A stretch of 58,450 bases of DNA from Rhodovulum visakhapatnamense (lineage in GTDB: Bacteria > Pseudomonadota > Alphaproteobacteria > Rhodobacterales > Rhodobacteraceae): positions 1-58,450 of the forward strand of contig NZ_SOEB01000028.1 of the NCBI RefSeq assembly GCF_004365965.1. Direction: 5' to 3'. A program made the translations under genes and the position numbers. Numbering within the stretch: position 1 is the stretch's first letter; each line of letters starts with the position of its first letter. Shown here in pieces: positions 1 to 11,883 of the stretch. The notes below the pieces were generated by a model. The model ran no database searches. It was given only the letters and a program-made list of their open reading frames with translations, and was not told the origin of the DNA.

Positions 1-95
1 ACCCGCTACGACAAGACCGCTGAGAGCTTCCTCGGCTTCATTGACATCACGTCGATCCGTCTCTGGGTCCGCCATTTGTCAACATGACCTAGAAG
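1..95 (+). mobile_element. 3' end of an IS5-family (IS427-group-like) insertion sequence
   Basis: The first 87 bases encode the last 28 residues of a transposase (ending SIRLWVRHLST, stop 85-87), a C-terminus I recognise from IS5-family elements of the IS427 group. The same 95 bases occur in inverted orientation at 58356-58450. The rest of the element lies outside the window. The shared block ends with CTAG and four more bases. The group assignment rests only on this short tail. Confidence 0.75.
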
Positions 96-313
96 AAAAG
101 TCGTTTAAAACCAGAATATTGCTGGAATCAGTTAAAAAGTTGCTTTGGCGAATAGAGGCATGAGATTGCCTCCCTTGGTAATTGGACATTCTGAAGGATC
201 AGGAATCATGATAAACAAAGCTGCGAGGATTGGACAAAGGGAGCGTCTGATCTTCGGGTTCGGCTGCGCCGAGATGGCGGCCTGATCGCTGCGGGGACCT
301 TGGCTCGGGTCTT
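96..313. other. Non-coding stretch between IS remnants
   Basis: No convincing gene is seen. The sequence is more AT-rich up to about position 230 and then becomes GC-rich, which fits a junction between the terminal IS, some foreign DNA and the 3' flank of the IS5 transposase remnant that follows. Confidence 0.5.
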
Positions 314-930
314 TCACGGACCCTTTCGCGATGTCTTGGCCCGCCGTGTTGGCGGTTTTGCAGAATTCGGACGGACTCGTCCCCACGCCCTCCGCCTCCG
401 TCGGACCAGGAGCAGGTTGCCAGGCGCGAACAGCGTGAAGAGCTGAGCGCGGTTTTTGGCCAGTCCCCGATCGCGGGTCTTCACGTCGCCGAACTGGCGC
501 TTGAGGACCCGGAACGGGTGGCCGACGCGGGCCCGCACCATGGCGATGATCCGGTTGATCTTCTCGTCCTCGGGGTGAAGCTTGCCGCCCATGGGCGCCT
601 TGCGCATGACACCCCAGGCGCCGCCGACGGCGACGAACGCGGCCTTCCGCTCGGCGCTGACATAGCCCTTGTCGGCTCAGACCGAGCTTTCCTCGCCATG
701 CAGCACCTTGTCCCGGATCCGACTGTCATGCACCTTGGCGGTCGAGGTCTCGAGGCTGTGGACCGTGCCACTCTGCGCATCGACGCCGACATGCGCCTTC
801 ATCCCGAAAGACCAGGTGTTGCCCGTCTTCGTGGACGACATCTCCGGGTCGCGGGCGCCCGCCTTGTTCTTTGTGGACGACGGCGCATCGATGATCGTCG
901 CATCGACCAGCGTTCCTGTCGGCGGTGTTG
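314..930 (-). pseudogene. IS5-family transposase remnant (truncated, internal stop)
   Basis: Read on the minus strand, this frame gives a DDE transposase core: [18 protein letters not shown] near 860-916, then [39 protein letters not shown] and the C-terminal VGHPFRVLKRQFGDVKTR and GLAKNRAQLFTLF. A TGA at complement 677-679 replaces the tryptophan expected just before ADKGY. Homology stops near 930, so the N-terminal third is missing. The stop is in frame with both halves, so this is one gene broken by a nonsense change and a 5' truncation. It is not related to the IS at the window ends and cannot make an active enzyme. Confidence 0.85.
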
Positions 931-1058
931 TCGGGCGCGATCCGGGTCGGGACCTCGAAAGGGGTCAACGGCCTTCTCGCGCGTTGGCAGCCGCCGCGCC
1001 GGACCGGAACCCGCGCGGCCGGATAGAGGCCGTGACCCCGCGCCGGGCCGACCGGAGC

Positions 1059-1072
1059 CGCGAGCGCTCGCG
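1059..1072. promoter_or_regulatory. 14-bp perfect palindrome upstream of ade
   Basis: CGCGAGCGCTCGCG lies about 105 bases before the ade start codon, in the 931-1178 gap that otherwise shows no gene. It could be an operator, but such palindromes arise easily at this GC content, so this is only a candidate. Confidence 0.25.
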
Positions 1073-1178
1073 ACCGCAGCCTTTCTGAGGTGCCGTGCGG
1101 CGGGCCGGTTCTTTCGCGTCTTGATTGTGTCACCCGGCCTTGCGACCCTGCCGGCAGTCCCTCGCCAAGGAGTCGCCG

Positions 1179-2876
1179 ATGGTCCAGCCGCTTTCCGATC
1201 TGATTGCCCAGGGCCGCGGGCTGGTGCCGGCCGATCTGGTGCTGAGAGGCGGGCAGGTGCTCGATCTGGTGACCGGCGAGATGGTGCCGGGCGATGTCGC
1301 GATCTGCGGCGAAACGATCGTCGGCATCGGCAGTGCCTATGAAGGGCGCGAAGTCCTCGACGTTTCCGGGCTGACGCTGGTGTCGGGGTTCATCGACACG
1401 CATCTGCATATCGAAAGCTCGCTGGTGACGCCGCTGGAATTCGACCGCTGCGTCTGCCCGCGCGGCGTGACCACGGCAATCTGCGACCCGCATGAGATCG
1501 CCAATGTGATCGGGATCGAGGGCATCGACTATTTCCTCCGGGCCGCGACGCGCACGGTGATGGACATCCGGGTGAACCTGTCCTCTTGCGTGCCCTCGAC
1601 CGGGATGGAAACGGCGGGCGCGCGGATCGAGGCCGAGGCGCTGGTCGCGCTGAAGGATCATCCCCAGGTCATCGGGCTGGCCGAGATGATGAACTACCCT
1701 GGCGTTCTGATGCAGGACCCGGGCGTTCTGGCCAAGCTCGAGGCGTTTCGCGGCGGCCATATCGACGGCCATGCGCCGCTTTTGTCGGGCAGGGACCTGA
1801 ACGCCTATATCGCGGCGGGCATCCGCACCGAGCATGAGGCGACGAGCGCCGCCGAGGCGCGCGAGAAGCTGCAGAAGGGGATGCGGGTGCTGATCCGCGA
1901 AGGGTCGGTCTCGAAGGACATGGTGGCGCTGTCGCCGCTGCTGAGCGAACGGACCTCGCCCTATATGTGCCTGTGCACCGACGACCGGAACCCTCTGGAT
2001 ATCGCCGAGCAGGGCCATCTCGATCACATGATCCGCTGGATGATCGGGCAGGGCACGCCGGTGCTTGCGGCCTATCGGGCGGCGTCTCTGTCGGCGGCCG
2101 AGGCGTTCGGTCTGAAGGATCGGGGCCAGATCGCGCCGGGCAAGCGGGCCGATATCGTGGCGCTCGAGGATCTTGCGGCGTGCCGGGCGCGGCTGGTTCT
2201 GGCGGGCGGGCGGCTGGCTTCGGCCGGGGCTTTCGCCGCGCGCGAGGATGTGGCGCCGGTCGGGCGCGGCTCGGTCAGGGCGCCGAAGGTGACGGCAGCC
2301 AGTTTCCGTGCCACCTCGAACGCGGCCGAGACCCATGTCATCGGCATCCTGCCGGGCAAGATCCTGACCGAGCATCTGATCGAGGCGGTGCCACCGGAGG
2401 GCGGTGAAAAGCGCGCCGACCCGAGGCGCGATCTGGCCAAGGTCGCGGTGGTCGAGCGGCACGGCAAGAACGGCAATATTGCGGTCGGCTTCGTGCGCGG
2501 TTTTGGTCTGCAGCGGGGGGCGATTGCCTCGACCGTCTGTCACGATCACCACAACATCGTCGCGGTGGGCGTGTCCGAGGCCGACATGGCGCTGGCCGCG
2601 ACCCGGCTTTCCGAGATCGAGGGCGGGTTTGTCGTGGCCGAGGGCGGGCGGGTGCTGGCCGAACTGGCGCTGCCGGTCGCGGGGCTGATGAGCCTTGAGC
2701 CCTTCGAGACGGTCGAGGCGCGGCTGAAGGCGCTGCGCGCGGCAGCGAAGAGCCTTGGCGTGGTGCTGGACGAGCCCTTCCTGCAGCTGGCCTTCATCGC
2801 GCTGCCGGTGATCCCGGCGCTGAAGATCACCGATCGCGGCCTCGTCGATGTCGAGGCCTTCGAGATCATCGGCTAG
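1179..2876 (+). CDS. ade: Adenine deaminase
   Basis: This 565-residue amidohydrolase deaminates adenine to hypoxanthine in purine salvage. The sequence shows the metal-site motif [12 protein letters not shown] near residue 75, then [17 protein letters not shown], the GHAPLLSG and EHEATSA segments, and [10 protein letters not shown] with the catalytic aspartates. [10 protein letters not shown] segment and a separate C-terminal domain ([25 protein letters not shown]) follow, as in the Ade family. I start at the ATG at 1179 because AAGGAG lies 7 bases upstream; an upstream TTG at 1125 would add 18 residues with no family support. It converges with eda, 23 bases away. No purine riboswitch or purine-linked neighbour is evident. 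Confidence 0.93.
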   Translation: MVQPLSDLIAQGRGLVPADLVLRGGQVLDLVTGEMVPGDVAICGETIVGIGSAYEGREVLDVSGLTLVSGFIDTHLHIESSLVTPLEFDRCVCPRGVTTAICDPHEIANVIGIEGIDYFLRAATRTVMDIRVNLSSCVPSTGMETAGARIEAEALVALKDHPQVIGLAEMMNYPGVLMQDPGVLAKLEAFRGGHIDGHAPLLSGRDLNAYIAAGIRTEHEATSAAEAREKLQKGMRVLIREGSVSKDMVALSPLLSERTSPYMCLCTDDRNPLDIAEQGHLDHMIRWMIGQGTPVLAAYRAASLSAAEAFGLKDRGQIAPGKRADIVALEDLAACRARLVLAGGRLASAGAFAAREDVAPVGRGSVRAPKVTAASFRATSNAAETHVIGILPGKILTEHLIEAVPPEGGEKRADPRRDLAKVAVVERHGKNGNIAVGFVRGFGLQRGAIASTVCHDHHNIVAVGVSEADMALAATRLSEIEGGFVVAEGGRVLAELALPVAGLMSLEPFETVEARLKALRAAAKSLGVVLDEPFLQLAFIALPVIPALKITDRGLVDVEAFEIIG

Positions 2877-2899
2877 GGGCGCCTCGGCGGGTCTTGCGT

Positions 2900-3541
2900 T
2901 CAGCGCGGCAGGGCGGCGGCCTCGCGGGCCAGCGCCACGATGGCGTCCCAGTCGCCTGCCGCGACCTTCTCCTTTGGCGCGACCCAGGAGCCGCCGACGC
3001 ACAGCACGTTCGGCAGGCTCAGATAGCTGGCGGCATTGGCTAGGCTGACCCCCCCCGTCGGACAGAACCGGATCTGCGGCAGCGGGCTTGCCAGCGCTTT
3101 CAGGGCCGCCGCGCCGCCCGCGGTTTCGGCCGGGAAGAACTTCTGGACGCTGTAGCCCTTTTCCAGAAGCGCCATCGCTTCGGAGGCGGTCGCGGCACCC
3201 GGCAAAAGCGGCAGGTCGCCCGCCCGCGCGGCATCGAGAAGCGCGGGCGTCGACCCCGGCGAGACCCCGAACCGGGCGCCCGCGGCCGTGGCGGCCTCGA
3301 CATCCGCCGGGGTCAGCAGCGTGCCTGCGCCGACCACGCCGCCCTCGACGCCCGCCATCTCGCGGATCGCGTCGAGCGCGGCCGGGGTGCGCAACGTGAC
3401 CTCGAGCACCGGCAGGCCGCCCGCGACCAGCGCCTCGGCCAGAGGACGGGCAAGGGCCGCGTCCTCGATCACCAGCACCGGGATGACGGGGGCCTTGCGG
3501 CAGAGCGCCTCGGTGATCTCGCTGGCGGCATGGGGGGTCAT
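2900..3541 (-). CDS. eda: 2-keto-3-deoxy-6-phosphogluconate aldolase
   Basis: This is a 213-residue class I aldolase of the Entner-Doudoroff pathway that splits KDPG into pyruvate and glyceraldehyde 3-phosphate. The Schiff-base lysine is K134 in VQKFFPAE, the general acid-base glutamate is E47 in LEVTLRT, and the phosphate-binding GAGTLL and CPTGGV loops are present. The length is normal for the family. It lies 63 bases downstream of edd on the same strand, so the two probably form one transcript that gives the last two steps from 6-phosphogluconate. Confidence 0.95.
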   Translation of the reverse strand: MTPHAASEITEALCRKAPVIPVLVIEDAALARPLAEALVAGGLPVLEVTLRTPAALDAIREMAGVEGGVVGAGTLLTPADVEAATAAGARFGVSPGSTPALLDAARAGDLPLLPGAATASEAMALLEKGYSVQKFFPAETAGGAAALKALASPLPQIRFCPTGGVSLANAASYLSLPNVLCVGGSWVAPKEKVAAGDWDAIVALAREAAALPR

Positions 3542-3604
3542 TCTGGCGGTCCTTTCGCGCGGTCGTCTGACGTTTCAGTGGGTATTTAGGCCAAGAAGAA
3601 GCGG

Positions 3605-5410
3605 CTAGACAACGATCCCCGCGCCCTCGGTCGCGGATTTCGCATGCGCTCGGAAGGCGGCGAAGAGCTCGCGCCCCAGTCCGGTCTCATTGGCCGAGAG
3701 ATCGGGGGTGACGGGCGGGCGGTCGAGCGCGCCTTCGGTCAGCACGTCGAGCCGGCCGGCGGGCGCGTCGAGCCGGATCAGGTCGCCGTCCCGGAGACGC
3801 GCGAGCGGGCCGCCATCGACCGCTTCGGGGGTGACATGGATCGCGGCCGGGACCTTGCCCGAGGCGCCCGACATCCGCCCGTCGGTGACGAGGGCGACCT
3901 TCAGGCCCCGGTCTTGCAGGACCGACAGCGTGGGGGTCAGAGCGTGCAGCTCCGGCATGCCGTTCGCACGCGGACCCTGGAAGCGGACGACGACGATGGT
4001 GTCGGAGGTGAACTCGCCCCGCTTGAAGGCCGCCTTGACCGCTTCCTGATCGTGAAAGATGCGCGCGGGCGCCTCGATCATGTGGCGTTCCGGGGCGACG
4101 GCCGAGACCTTGATGATGCCGCGCCCCAGATTGCCGGTCAGGGCGCGCAGGCCGCCCGTCGCCTGGAACGGATCGGCGGTGGGGCGCAGGATCTTGTCGT
4201 TGAGGCTTTCGCCGGCGCCCTCGGTCCATGTGAGGGTGCCGTCGACGAGCTTGGGCTCGCGGGTGTAATGCGCCAGCCCCTCGCCCGCGACGGTCAGGGT
4301 GTCGGGATGCAGGAGGCCCGCCGCGAGCAACTCGCCGATCATGTAGCCAAGCCCGCCCGCCGCGTGGAAGTGGTTCACGTCGGCCAGCCCGTTCGGATAG
4401 ACCCGGGCCATCAGGGGCGTGACCTCGGAGAGCCGCGCGAAATCCTCGATATCGAGCAGGATGCCCGCCGCGCGCGCCATGGCGGGCAGGTGCAGCACGA
4501 GGTTCGTGGACCCGCCCGTCGCCATCAGCCCGACGATGCCATTGGCGAAGGCGCGTTCGTCCAGAACCCGGCCCGCAGGGGTATACCGGTTGCCCAGGGC
4601 GGTGATCTCGAGCGCCCGTTGCGCGCCCGCCACCGTCAGCGCATCGCGCAGGGCGGTGTTGGGGGGGACGAAGCTGGCGCCCGGCAGGTGCAGCCCCATC
4701 AGCTCCATCAGCATCTGGTTGGAATTGGCGGTGCCGTAGAAGGTGCAGGTGCCCGGGCCGTGATAGCTTTCCATCTCGGCCTGCATCAGCGCGTCGCGGC
4801 CGATCTCTCCGGTGGCGTATCTCTGGCGGACCTTGGCCTTTTCGTCATTGGGCAGGCCCGAGGTCATCGGTCCAGCGGGCAGGAAGACGGCCGGGATATG
4901 GCCGAAGCTCGCGGCCGCGATCACGAGGCCCGGCACGATCTTGTCGCAGACGCCCATGAAGACCGCCGCATCGAAGCAGTTATGGCTGAGCGCGACGCCT
5001 GCCGAGAGCGCGATCACGTCGCGCGAGAACAGCGACAGCTCCATCCCGGTCTGGCCCTGTGTGACGCCGTCGCACATGGCGGGCACGCCGCCCGCGACCT
5101 GGGCGGTGGCGCCAGCTGCGCGCGCGGCGTCGCGGATCAGGGCGGGGAACCGCTCGAAGGGCTGATGCGCCGAAAGCATGTCGTTATAGGCGGTGACGAT
5201 CCCGAGATTGGGGGCGCGGCCTTCGGCGAGGAGGTCCTTGGCCGCGCCCGAGGCAGCATAGGCATGGGCCTGGTTGCCGCAGGTCAGATGGGCGCGGGCG
5301 GGGCCCTGATCGGCCGCGCGGGCGATCCGGTCGAGATAGGCGGCGCGGCTGTCGGCCGAGCGGCGGACGATGGCCCGGGTGACCTCTTCGAGCACGGGGT
5401 GAAGCGGCAT
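3605..5410 (-). CDS. edd: 6-phosphogluconate dehydratase
   Basis: This 601-residue enzyme of the IlvD/Edd family converts 6-phosphogluconate to KDPG. Visible signatures are [15 protein letters not shown] (C113), GVCDKIVPG (C155) and [13 protein letters not shown] (C222), which carry the cysteines expected to hold the [4Fe-4S] cluster, and [18 protein letters not shown] near the C-terminus. The length fits Edd rather than the shorter IlvD. The start at 5410 has purine-rich sequence upstream. A 14-bp palindrome 41-54 bases before the ATG suggests control by a LacI-family repressor. The gene is divergent from the methyltransferase gene at 5531. Confidence 0.95.
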   Translation of the reverse strand: MPLHPVLEEVTRAIVRRSADSRAAYLDRIARAADQGPARAHLTCGNQAHAYAASGAAKDLLAEGRAPNLGIVTAYNDMLSAHQPFERFPALIRDAARAAGATAQVAGGVPAMCDGVTQGQTGMELSLFSRDVIALSAGVALSHNCFDAAVFMGVCDKIVPGLVIAAASFGHIPAVFLPAGPMTSGLPNDEKAKVRQRYATGEIGRDALMQAEMESYHGPGTCTFYGTANSNQMLMELMGLHLPGASFVPPNTALRDALTVAGAQRALEITALGNRYTPAGRVLDERAFANGIVGLMATGGSTNLVLHLPAMARAAGILLDIEDFARLSEVTPLMARVYPNGLADVNHFHAAGGLGYMIGELLAAGLLHPDTLTVAGEGLAHYTREPKLVDGTLTWTEGAGESLNDKILRPTADPFQATGGLRALTGNLGRGIIKVSAVAPERHMIEAPARIFHDQEAVKAAFKRGEFTSDTIVVVRFQGPRANGMPELHALTPTLSVLQDRGLKVALVTDGRMSGASGKVPAAIHVTPEAVDGGPLARLRDGDLIRLDAPAGRLDVLTEGALDRPPVTPDLSANETGLGRELFAAFRAHAKSATEGAGIVV

Positions 5411-5450
5411 GGCGGTCTCCTCTCGCGGGTGGATAAGGCGGGATATAGAA

Positions 5451-5464
5451 CGTTAGCGCTAACG
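5451..5464. promoter_or_regulatory. LacI-family-type operator palindrome before edd-eda
   Basis: CGTTAGCGCTAACG is a perfect 14-bp palindrome in the 120-bp gap between edd and the divergent methyltransferase gene. Its core resembles operators of LacI-family sugar regulators, which have a central CG and AT-rich arms. No LacI-family gene is in the window, so the repressor must be encoded elsewhere. Confidence 0.6.
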
Positions 5465-5530
5465 GGGAAAGGGCGGGCGGGCCGCGCGATTCCCCTTCCC
5501 GCCGCCATCGTCTGGCCGTAGGAGAGGCCC

Positions 5531-6739
5531 ATGAGCACCGAACCGAGCACCGACTATCCCACGATCCGGCTGATGCCCAAGGCCGAGGCGCGCGCTATCC
5601 GTCACGGCTTTCCCTGGGTCTATTCCGACGAGCTGGTCATGGACCGGCGCACCAAGGCGCTGGCGCCCGGAACGCTGGCGGTCCTGGAAGATGCCGAGCG
5701 GCGGCCGCTGGGGCTGGCGGCGGTCAATCCGCTGTCGCGGATCGTGGCGCGGGTGATCGACCGCGACCCCGAGGCGGTGGTGGATCAGGCATGGTTCGCG
5801 GCCCGGATCGGGTCGGCGCTGGCGCTGCGTGACAGGCTTTACGACGCGCCCTTCTACCGGCTGGTCCATGCCGAGGCCGACGGTCTGCCCGGGGTGGTCA
5901 TCGACCGTTTCGGCAGCGCCGCGGTGGTGCAGCCCAATGCCGCCTGGGCCGAGTATCGGCTCGACGCGCTGGTGGCTGCGCTGGTCGAGGTCAAGGGCGT
6001 CGAGACCGTGGTCAAGAACGGCTCGGGCCGGGTGCGGGGGCTGGAGGGCCTGCCCGAAGAGACGCTGGTCTTGCGGGGCGCCCTGGAGGGACCGGTACCG
6101 GTTCCGATGAACGGTGCGACCTACATGGCCGATCTGACCGGCGGGCAGAAGACGGGGCTGTTCTACGACCAGCGCCCGAACCATGCCTTCGCGGCGGGGC
6201 TGGCGAAGGGCGGCCGGGTGCTGGACGTCTTTTCGCATGTGGGGGGCTTTGCCCTTGCGGCGCTGGCGGCAGGTGCCGAAAGCGCGCTGGCGGTCGACGG
6301 GTCCGAGCCCGCGCTGGCGCTGGCCGAGGCCGGGGCAGAGGCTTCGGGGCTGGCCGGGCGGTTCGCGACACGGAAGGGCGATGCCTTCGACACGCTGGCG
6401 GCGCTGGGCGCCGAGGGCGCGCAATTCGAACTGGTGGTCTGCGACCCGCCTGCCTTCGCGCCGTCGAAATCGGCGCTCGATGCCGGGCTTCGGGCCTATG
6501 AGCGGGTGGCGCGGCTGGCGGCGGCGCTGGTGGCGCCGGGCGGGTATCTGGTCCTGTGTTCCTGTTCGCATGCCGCCGATCTGGCGAAATTCCGGGCCGC
6601 CAGCGCGCGCGGCATCGGCAAGGCCGGGCGGCGCGGGCAGATCCTTTACACCGGCTTTGCCGGGCCGGATCATCCGGTGCTGCCGCATCTGGCCGAGTCG
6701 GGCTATCTGAAGGCGCTGGCCTTCCGCCTGACCGAATGA
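5531..6739 (+). CDS. RlmI-like class I SAM-dependent rRNA methyltransferase
   Basis: This 402-residue protein has an N-terminal PUA-like domain (residues about 10-85, starting RHGFPWVYSDEL), then an EEHEE-like domain and a Rossmann methyltransferase domain. Motifs are LTGGQKTGLFYDQRPNH, VLDVFSHVGGFAL (SAM binding), VVCDPPAFAPSK and LVLCSCSHA, with the two catalytic-type cysteines of m5C methyltransferases. In enterobacteria RlmI makes m5C1962 in 23S rRNA; the same target here is inferred. AGGAGA lies upstream of the ATG. Its last codons overlap the next gene by an ATGA junction, so the two are likely cotranscribed. Confidence 0.88.
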   Translation: MSTEPSTDYPTIRLMPKAEARAIRHGFPWVYSDELVMDRRTKALAPGTLAVLEDAERRPLGLAAVNPLSRIVARVIDRDPEAVVDQAWFAARIGSALALRDRLYDAPFYRLVHAEADGLPGVVIDRFGSAAVVQPNAAWAEYRLDALVAALVEVKGVETVVKNGSGRVRGLEGLPEETLVLRGALEGPVPVPMNGATYMADLTGGQKTGLFYDQRPNHAFAAGLAKGGRVLDVFSHVGGFALAALAAGAESALAVDGSEPALALAEAGAEASGLAGRFATRKGDAFDTLAALGAEGAQFELVVCDPPAFAPSKSALDAGLRAYERVARLAAALVAPGGYLVLCSCSHAADLAKFRAASARGIGKAGRRGQILYTGFAGPDHPVLPHLAESGYLKALAFRLTE

Positions 6740-7275
6740 AGGTCCTGCTGGACACCTGTGTCCTTTACCCGACCGTGCTGCGCGAAATCCTGCTGAAGGT
6801 GGCGGGGACGGGGCTGTTCACCCCGCTCTGGTCGGCCCGCATCCTCGAGGAATGGGCGCGGGCCGCGTGCAAGATCGGACCGACCGGCGAGGCGCAGGCC
6901 CGGGCCGAGATCGCCCTTTTGCGGGGGGCTTGGCCGGGGGCCGAGGTGGCGCCGAAGGCGGGGCTTGAGGCGCGGCTCTGGCTGCCCGATCCCGACGACG
7001 TGCATGTGTTGGCGGCCGCCGTGGCGGGCGGGGCCGATGCGATCCTGACCTTCAACGCACGTGACTTTCCCGGCCATCTACTGGCGGCCGAGGGGCTTGT
7101 CCGTGCCGCGCCGGACGGGCTCCTGATGGATCTGTGGCTGGCCGATCCCGGGCCGGTCGAACGGGCGGTGGCCGAGGTTCATGCCGCCGCCGAACGGATG
7201 GCGGGCGAGCCGCTGGCCCTGCGCGCGCTGCTCAAGCGGGCACGGCTGCCCCGGCTGGGCAAGGCGTTGGGCTGA
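6736..7275 (+). CDS. PIN-domain protein, candidate nuclease
   Basis: The protein has 179 residues. The start KVLLDTCVLYPTVLRE carries the first PIN aspartate (D6), EEWAR in the ARILEEWAR segment the conserved glutamate, and LPDPDDVHVLAAAV plus ILTFNARDF the later acidic cluster. This architecture fits a Mg-dependent RNase of the PIN family. The start ATG overlaps the stop of the methyltransferase gene by 4 bases. There is no adjacent small antitoxin gene, so a classical VapC role is not supported. A C-terminal extension past residue 125, rich in Ala, Arg and Leu, has no clear domain. Confidence 0.78.
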   Translation: MKVLLDTCVLYPTVLREILLKVAGTGLFTPLWSARILEEWARAACKIGPTGEAQARAEIALLRGAWPGAEVAPKAGLEARLWLPDPDDVHVLAAAVAGGADAILTFNARDFPGHLLAAEGLVRAAPDGLLMDLWLADPGPVERAVAEVHAAAERMAGEPLALRALLKRARLPRLGKALG

Positions 7276-7573
7276 TCCGACGCGCTGCTTGCGACGAGGG
7301 AAAAGCGGGAAGCCACGGCCACTCTCCGTCGCCTCCCGCGAATGTGGCCAGGGGCCACGAAAATGAAGAGAGATCGCTCTCTCCTGCGGTGCCGGTCTCG
7401 GACGCGATCCTGCATCGATCTGGCATCAGGGCCAGACCCGTCAGGACCACGGCCCCCACCGGATCCGATCTGACCGATCCACCGCCCCCCTGAAAAAGGG
7501 TGGTCCAAATATGCCTTTGACGGGCCCTGCGGGAATTGGGGATTTTCCCTCATGCATGTGAGGTCGCGGCGGG
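7276..7573. other. Convergent intergenic region with two hairpins
   Basis: The gap lies between the PIN gene and luxR, which converge. Two perfect small hairpins are visible: 7344-7358 (GTGGCC, loop AGG, GGCCAC) and 7367-7382 (AGAGAG, loop ATCG, CTCTCT). Neither has a T-tract, so terminator function is only possible. No gene is seen. Confidence 0.4.
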
Positions 7574-8326
7574 TCAGGGCGCGATCAGGCCGAGGATCAG
7601 GGCGCGGGCCACGGCATGGGTCCGGTTGACCGCATGCAGCTTGGTCATCGCCGAGGCCATGTGATGTTCCACGGTCTTTTCGGCGATCGACAGCCGGAAC
7701 GCGATTTCCTTGTTGCGGAGCCCGGCCGCGGACCAGAGCAGGCATTCCCGTTCGCGCAGAGACAGCCGGATCATGTCGGCGGCAATGTCAGGCGTCTGCG
7801 CCAGGGCATGGAAGAGGGCGGCCGCGCTGAGGATCGCGCCCTCGCTGGCGGCAAGGATCTCTTCGGCCTGGGCCAAGGTGCGCGCGTCGAAGGCCAACCC
7901 CATACCGCTTCGGTTCAGCCGAGACCGGCCCTTGAGCGGAAGGGTCATCCCGAAGGCCAGGCCGAAATCCTCGCACAGGCCCAGCACATCGCGTGCCTCG
8001 GGATCGGCGGCAAGGGTGTCGCCGGGCCGGTTCCAGTAAAGCGGGGCCTCGGCGTCGGACTCGCAGTAATGCGCGCGCGGATCGTGATCGATCATCCCTT
8101 CCGAGGCATAGCGCCGGGTGAAGCCTTCGGGATAGGTCGCGTGATAGATCATCTCGCGCGAGATAGACCGCACCCGCACGGACGGCAGCTGCGCATAGAG
8201 GGCATGCGACACGCCATGCGCGCGCAGGTGATCGTTGAAAACCAGCCAGGCCGCGTCGAACGAGCGTTGCGCGCGCAGCGTTCCGGCAAAGTCGAGGCCT
8301 TGGGGTTCCACACTCATGACGGGCAA
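7574..8326 (-). CDS. LuxR-family regulator with autoinducer-binding domain
   Basis: The protein has 250 residues. Residues about 20-165 resemble the acyl-homoserine-lactone-binding domain (YHATYPEGFTRRYASEGMID followed by HDPRAHY and PLYWNRPGD, then GLAFGMTLPL). Residues about 180-250 are a GerE helix-turn-helix (LSLRERECLLWSAAGLRNKE, EKTVEHHM). This is the layout of quorum-sensing regulators. No luxI synthase is nearby, so it is an orphan or solo receptor in this window. An alternative start at MSVEPQG would shorten it by three residues. It is 76 bases downstream of the M48 protease gene on the same strand. Confidence 0.88.
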   Translation of the reverse strand: MPVMSVEPQGLDFAGTLRAQRSFDAAWLVFNDHLRAHGVSHALYAQLPSVRVRSISREMIYHATYPEGFTRRYASEGMIDHDPRAHYCESDAEAPLYWNRPGDTLAADPEARDVLGLCEDFGLAFGMTLPLKGRSRLNRSGMGLAFDARTLAQAEEILAASEGAILSAAALFHALAQTPDIAADMIRLSLRERECLLWSAAGLRNKEIAFRLSIAEKTVEHHMASAMTKLHAVNRTHAVARALILGLIAP

Positions 8327-8402
8327 CTCTGGGCAACAGGACTCGGACCTAACAGGGCCGGAGTGAAAAGTTCATTAAGGATACATCTTTCGATATCCGA
8401 CG

Positions 8403-9098
8403 CTAGGTCGTCGTCGCCGGGGTCCAGCGGGTCTCCATCGCCTCGATTGCTGCGATGCGGTCGGCTGTGCGCGGGTGGCTCATCAGCCAGGCAGGCATGG
8501 CGCCGCCCCGGCTTTGGGTGATGCGGTCGAGCTTTTCGAACAGGGTCTTTTGCGGTCCGGTCCCGATACCGGCCTTGGTCAAGAGTGCCGCGGCATAGGC
8601 ATCGGCCTCGTATTCGTCCTGACGGCTGAGCCGTGCAGCCAGGAGCGAGGCCAGAGCATTGGCCAGATAGACGCCGATGCCGGGCAGGACCCGGCCCAGA
8701 ACCATCGCCAGCGCCGTCCGCATGGCGTTCTGGCCGGAAAAGTCGATCATCCGGCGGCGGCCGTGTCCAAGCGCCACATGACCCAGTTCGTGGGCGATCA
8801 CGCTGGCCAGTTCCTCGGCGGTCACCTCGCCCGCGCGGTAGCGGTCGTGAAACCCGCGGGTGATGAAGATCCGCCCGTCGGGCGCTGCCAGCCCGTTGAC
8901 CGGCGCGATCTCGTAGATGTCGACGCGGATTCGCGGCAGGTCGAGCGCCCGGGCCATCCGGTCGGTCAGCGCTTTCAATGCGGGATCGGCCAGTTCCGAG
9001 GAACGCGCGTCAAGCTCGCGCCCCGTGCGCCAGGCCGAGAACCGGTACATCGCAAGCGCGTAAAGCACCGCCAGAAGGATCGGGGTCAGTTTCAGCAT
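8403..9098 (-). CDS. M48-family zinc metalloprotease
   Basis: This 231-residue protein has one N-terminal hydrophobic segment (about residues 3-18), which could be a signal anchor. The zinc site is HELGH at H103-E104-H107, and the third ligand is probably the glutamate in DEYEADAYA (E162-E164). The region resembles HtpX/Oma1-type peptidases that degrade membrane or envelope proteins. I start at MLKLTP because the hydrophobic anchor then sits at the N-terminus; the longer open frame to 9431 runs across the katG promoter region. It is divergent from katG. Confidence 0.88.
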   Translation of the reverse strand: MLKLTPILLAVLYALAMYRFSAWRTGRELDARSSELADPALKALTDRMARALDLPRIRVDIYEIAPVNGLAAPDGRIFITRGFHDRYRAGEVTAEELASVIAHELGHVALGHGRRRMIDFSGQNAMRTALAMVLGRVLPGIGVYLANALASLLAARLSRQDEYEADAYAAALLTKAGIGTGPQKTLFEKLDRITQSRGGAMPAWLMSHPRTADRIAAIEAMETRWTPATTT

Positions 9099-9186
9099 CC
9101 CCCGAAATATGGGACGTCGCGCCGCCGAAACAATCGCGTCGCACCGGTCGGGGCCCGGATCGGGGGGCGCACTGCCAGTCTGATAA

Positions 9187-11589
<2,403 letters not shown>

Positions 11590-11630
11590 GCGGACGCACG
11601 GGGCTGGCCGGCGGGTCCGGCCGGGTCCGC
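11590..11630 (+). terminator. Nested GC-rich hairpin after katG
   Basis: Directly after the katG stop, GCGGAC (11590-11595) can pair with GTCCGC (11625-11630), and within it GGCCGG (11606-11611) with CCGGCC (11617-11622). There is no T-tract, so it may act as an RNA-stabilising or Rho-assisted end. The remainder of the gap to 11883 shows no gene. Confidence 0.4.
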
Positions 11631-11883
11631 CCCCCTGGGGCCGGAGAGCGGTGTCGCCGCCTTCCGGCCCTTTTCCTCAACCCTTTCAAGTATGTGAAAC
11701 GGGTGAGGCCAATTTCGGTCTTTTGCAGCGAATTCAGTTGATCCATTGCGGTTTTCTGGTGAAATGGACCGCGATTTTACGTAACGTTAACCCGCGGCGC
11801 AAATCATGCGGGTAGTGTTCCGCCAAGGATGCCGATCTCTGACAGATCGCCTGTTTCCTGGCTCGTGATCAAGGTTTCCTGAC

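Noticed and set aside
726-3002. 758-codon minus-strand open frame over ade
   Set aside because: It is the antisense of ade, rich in Arg, Gly and His with no domain, a usual shadow in GC-rich DNA.
7574-8326. Quorum-sensing pair with a luxI gene
   Set aside because: No acyl-homoserine-lactone synthase frame is found near the regulator.
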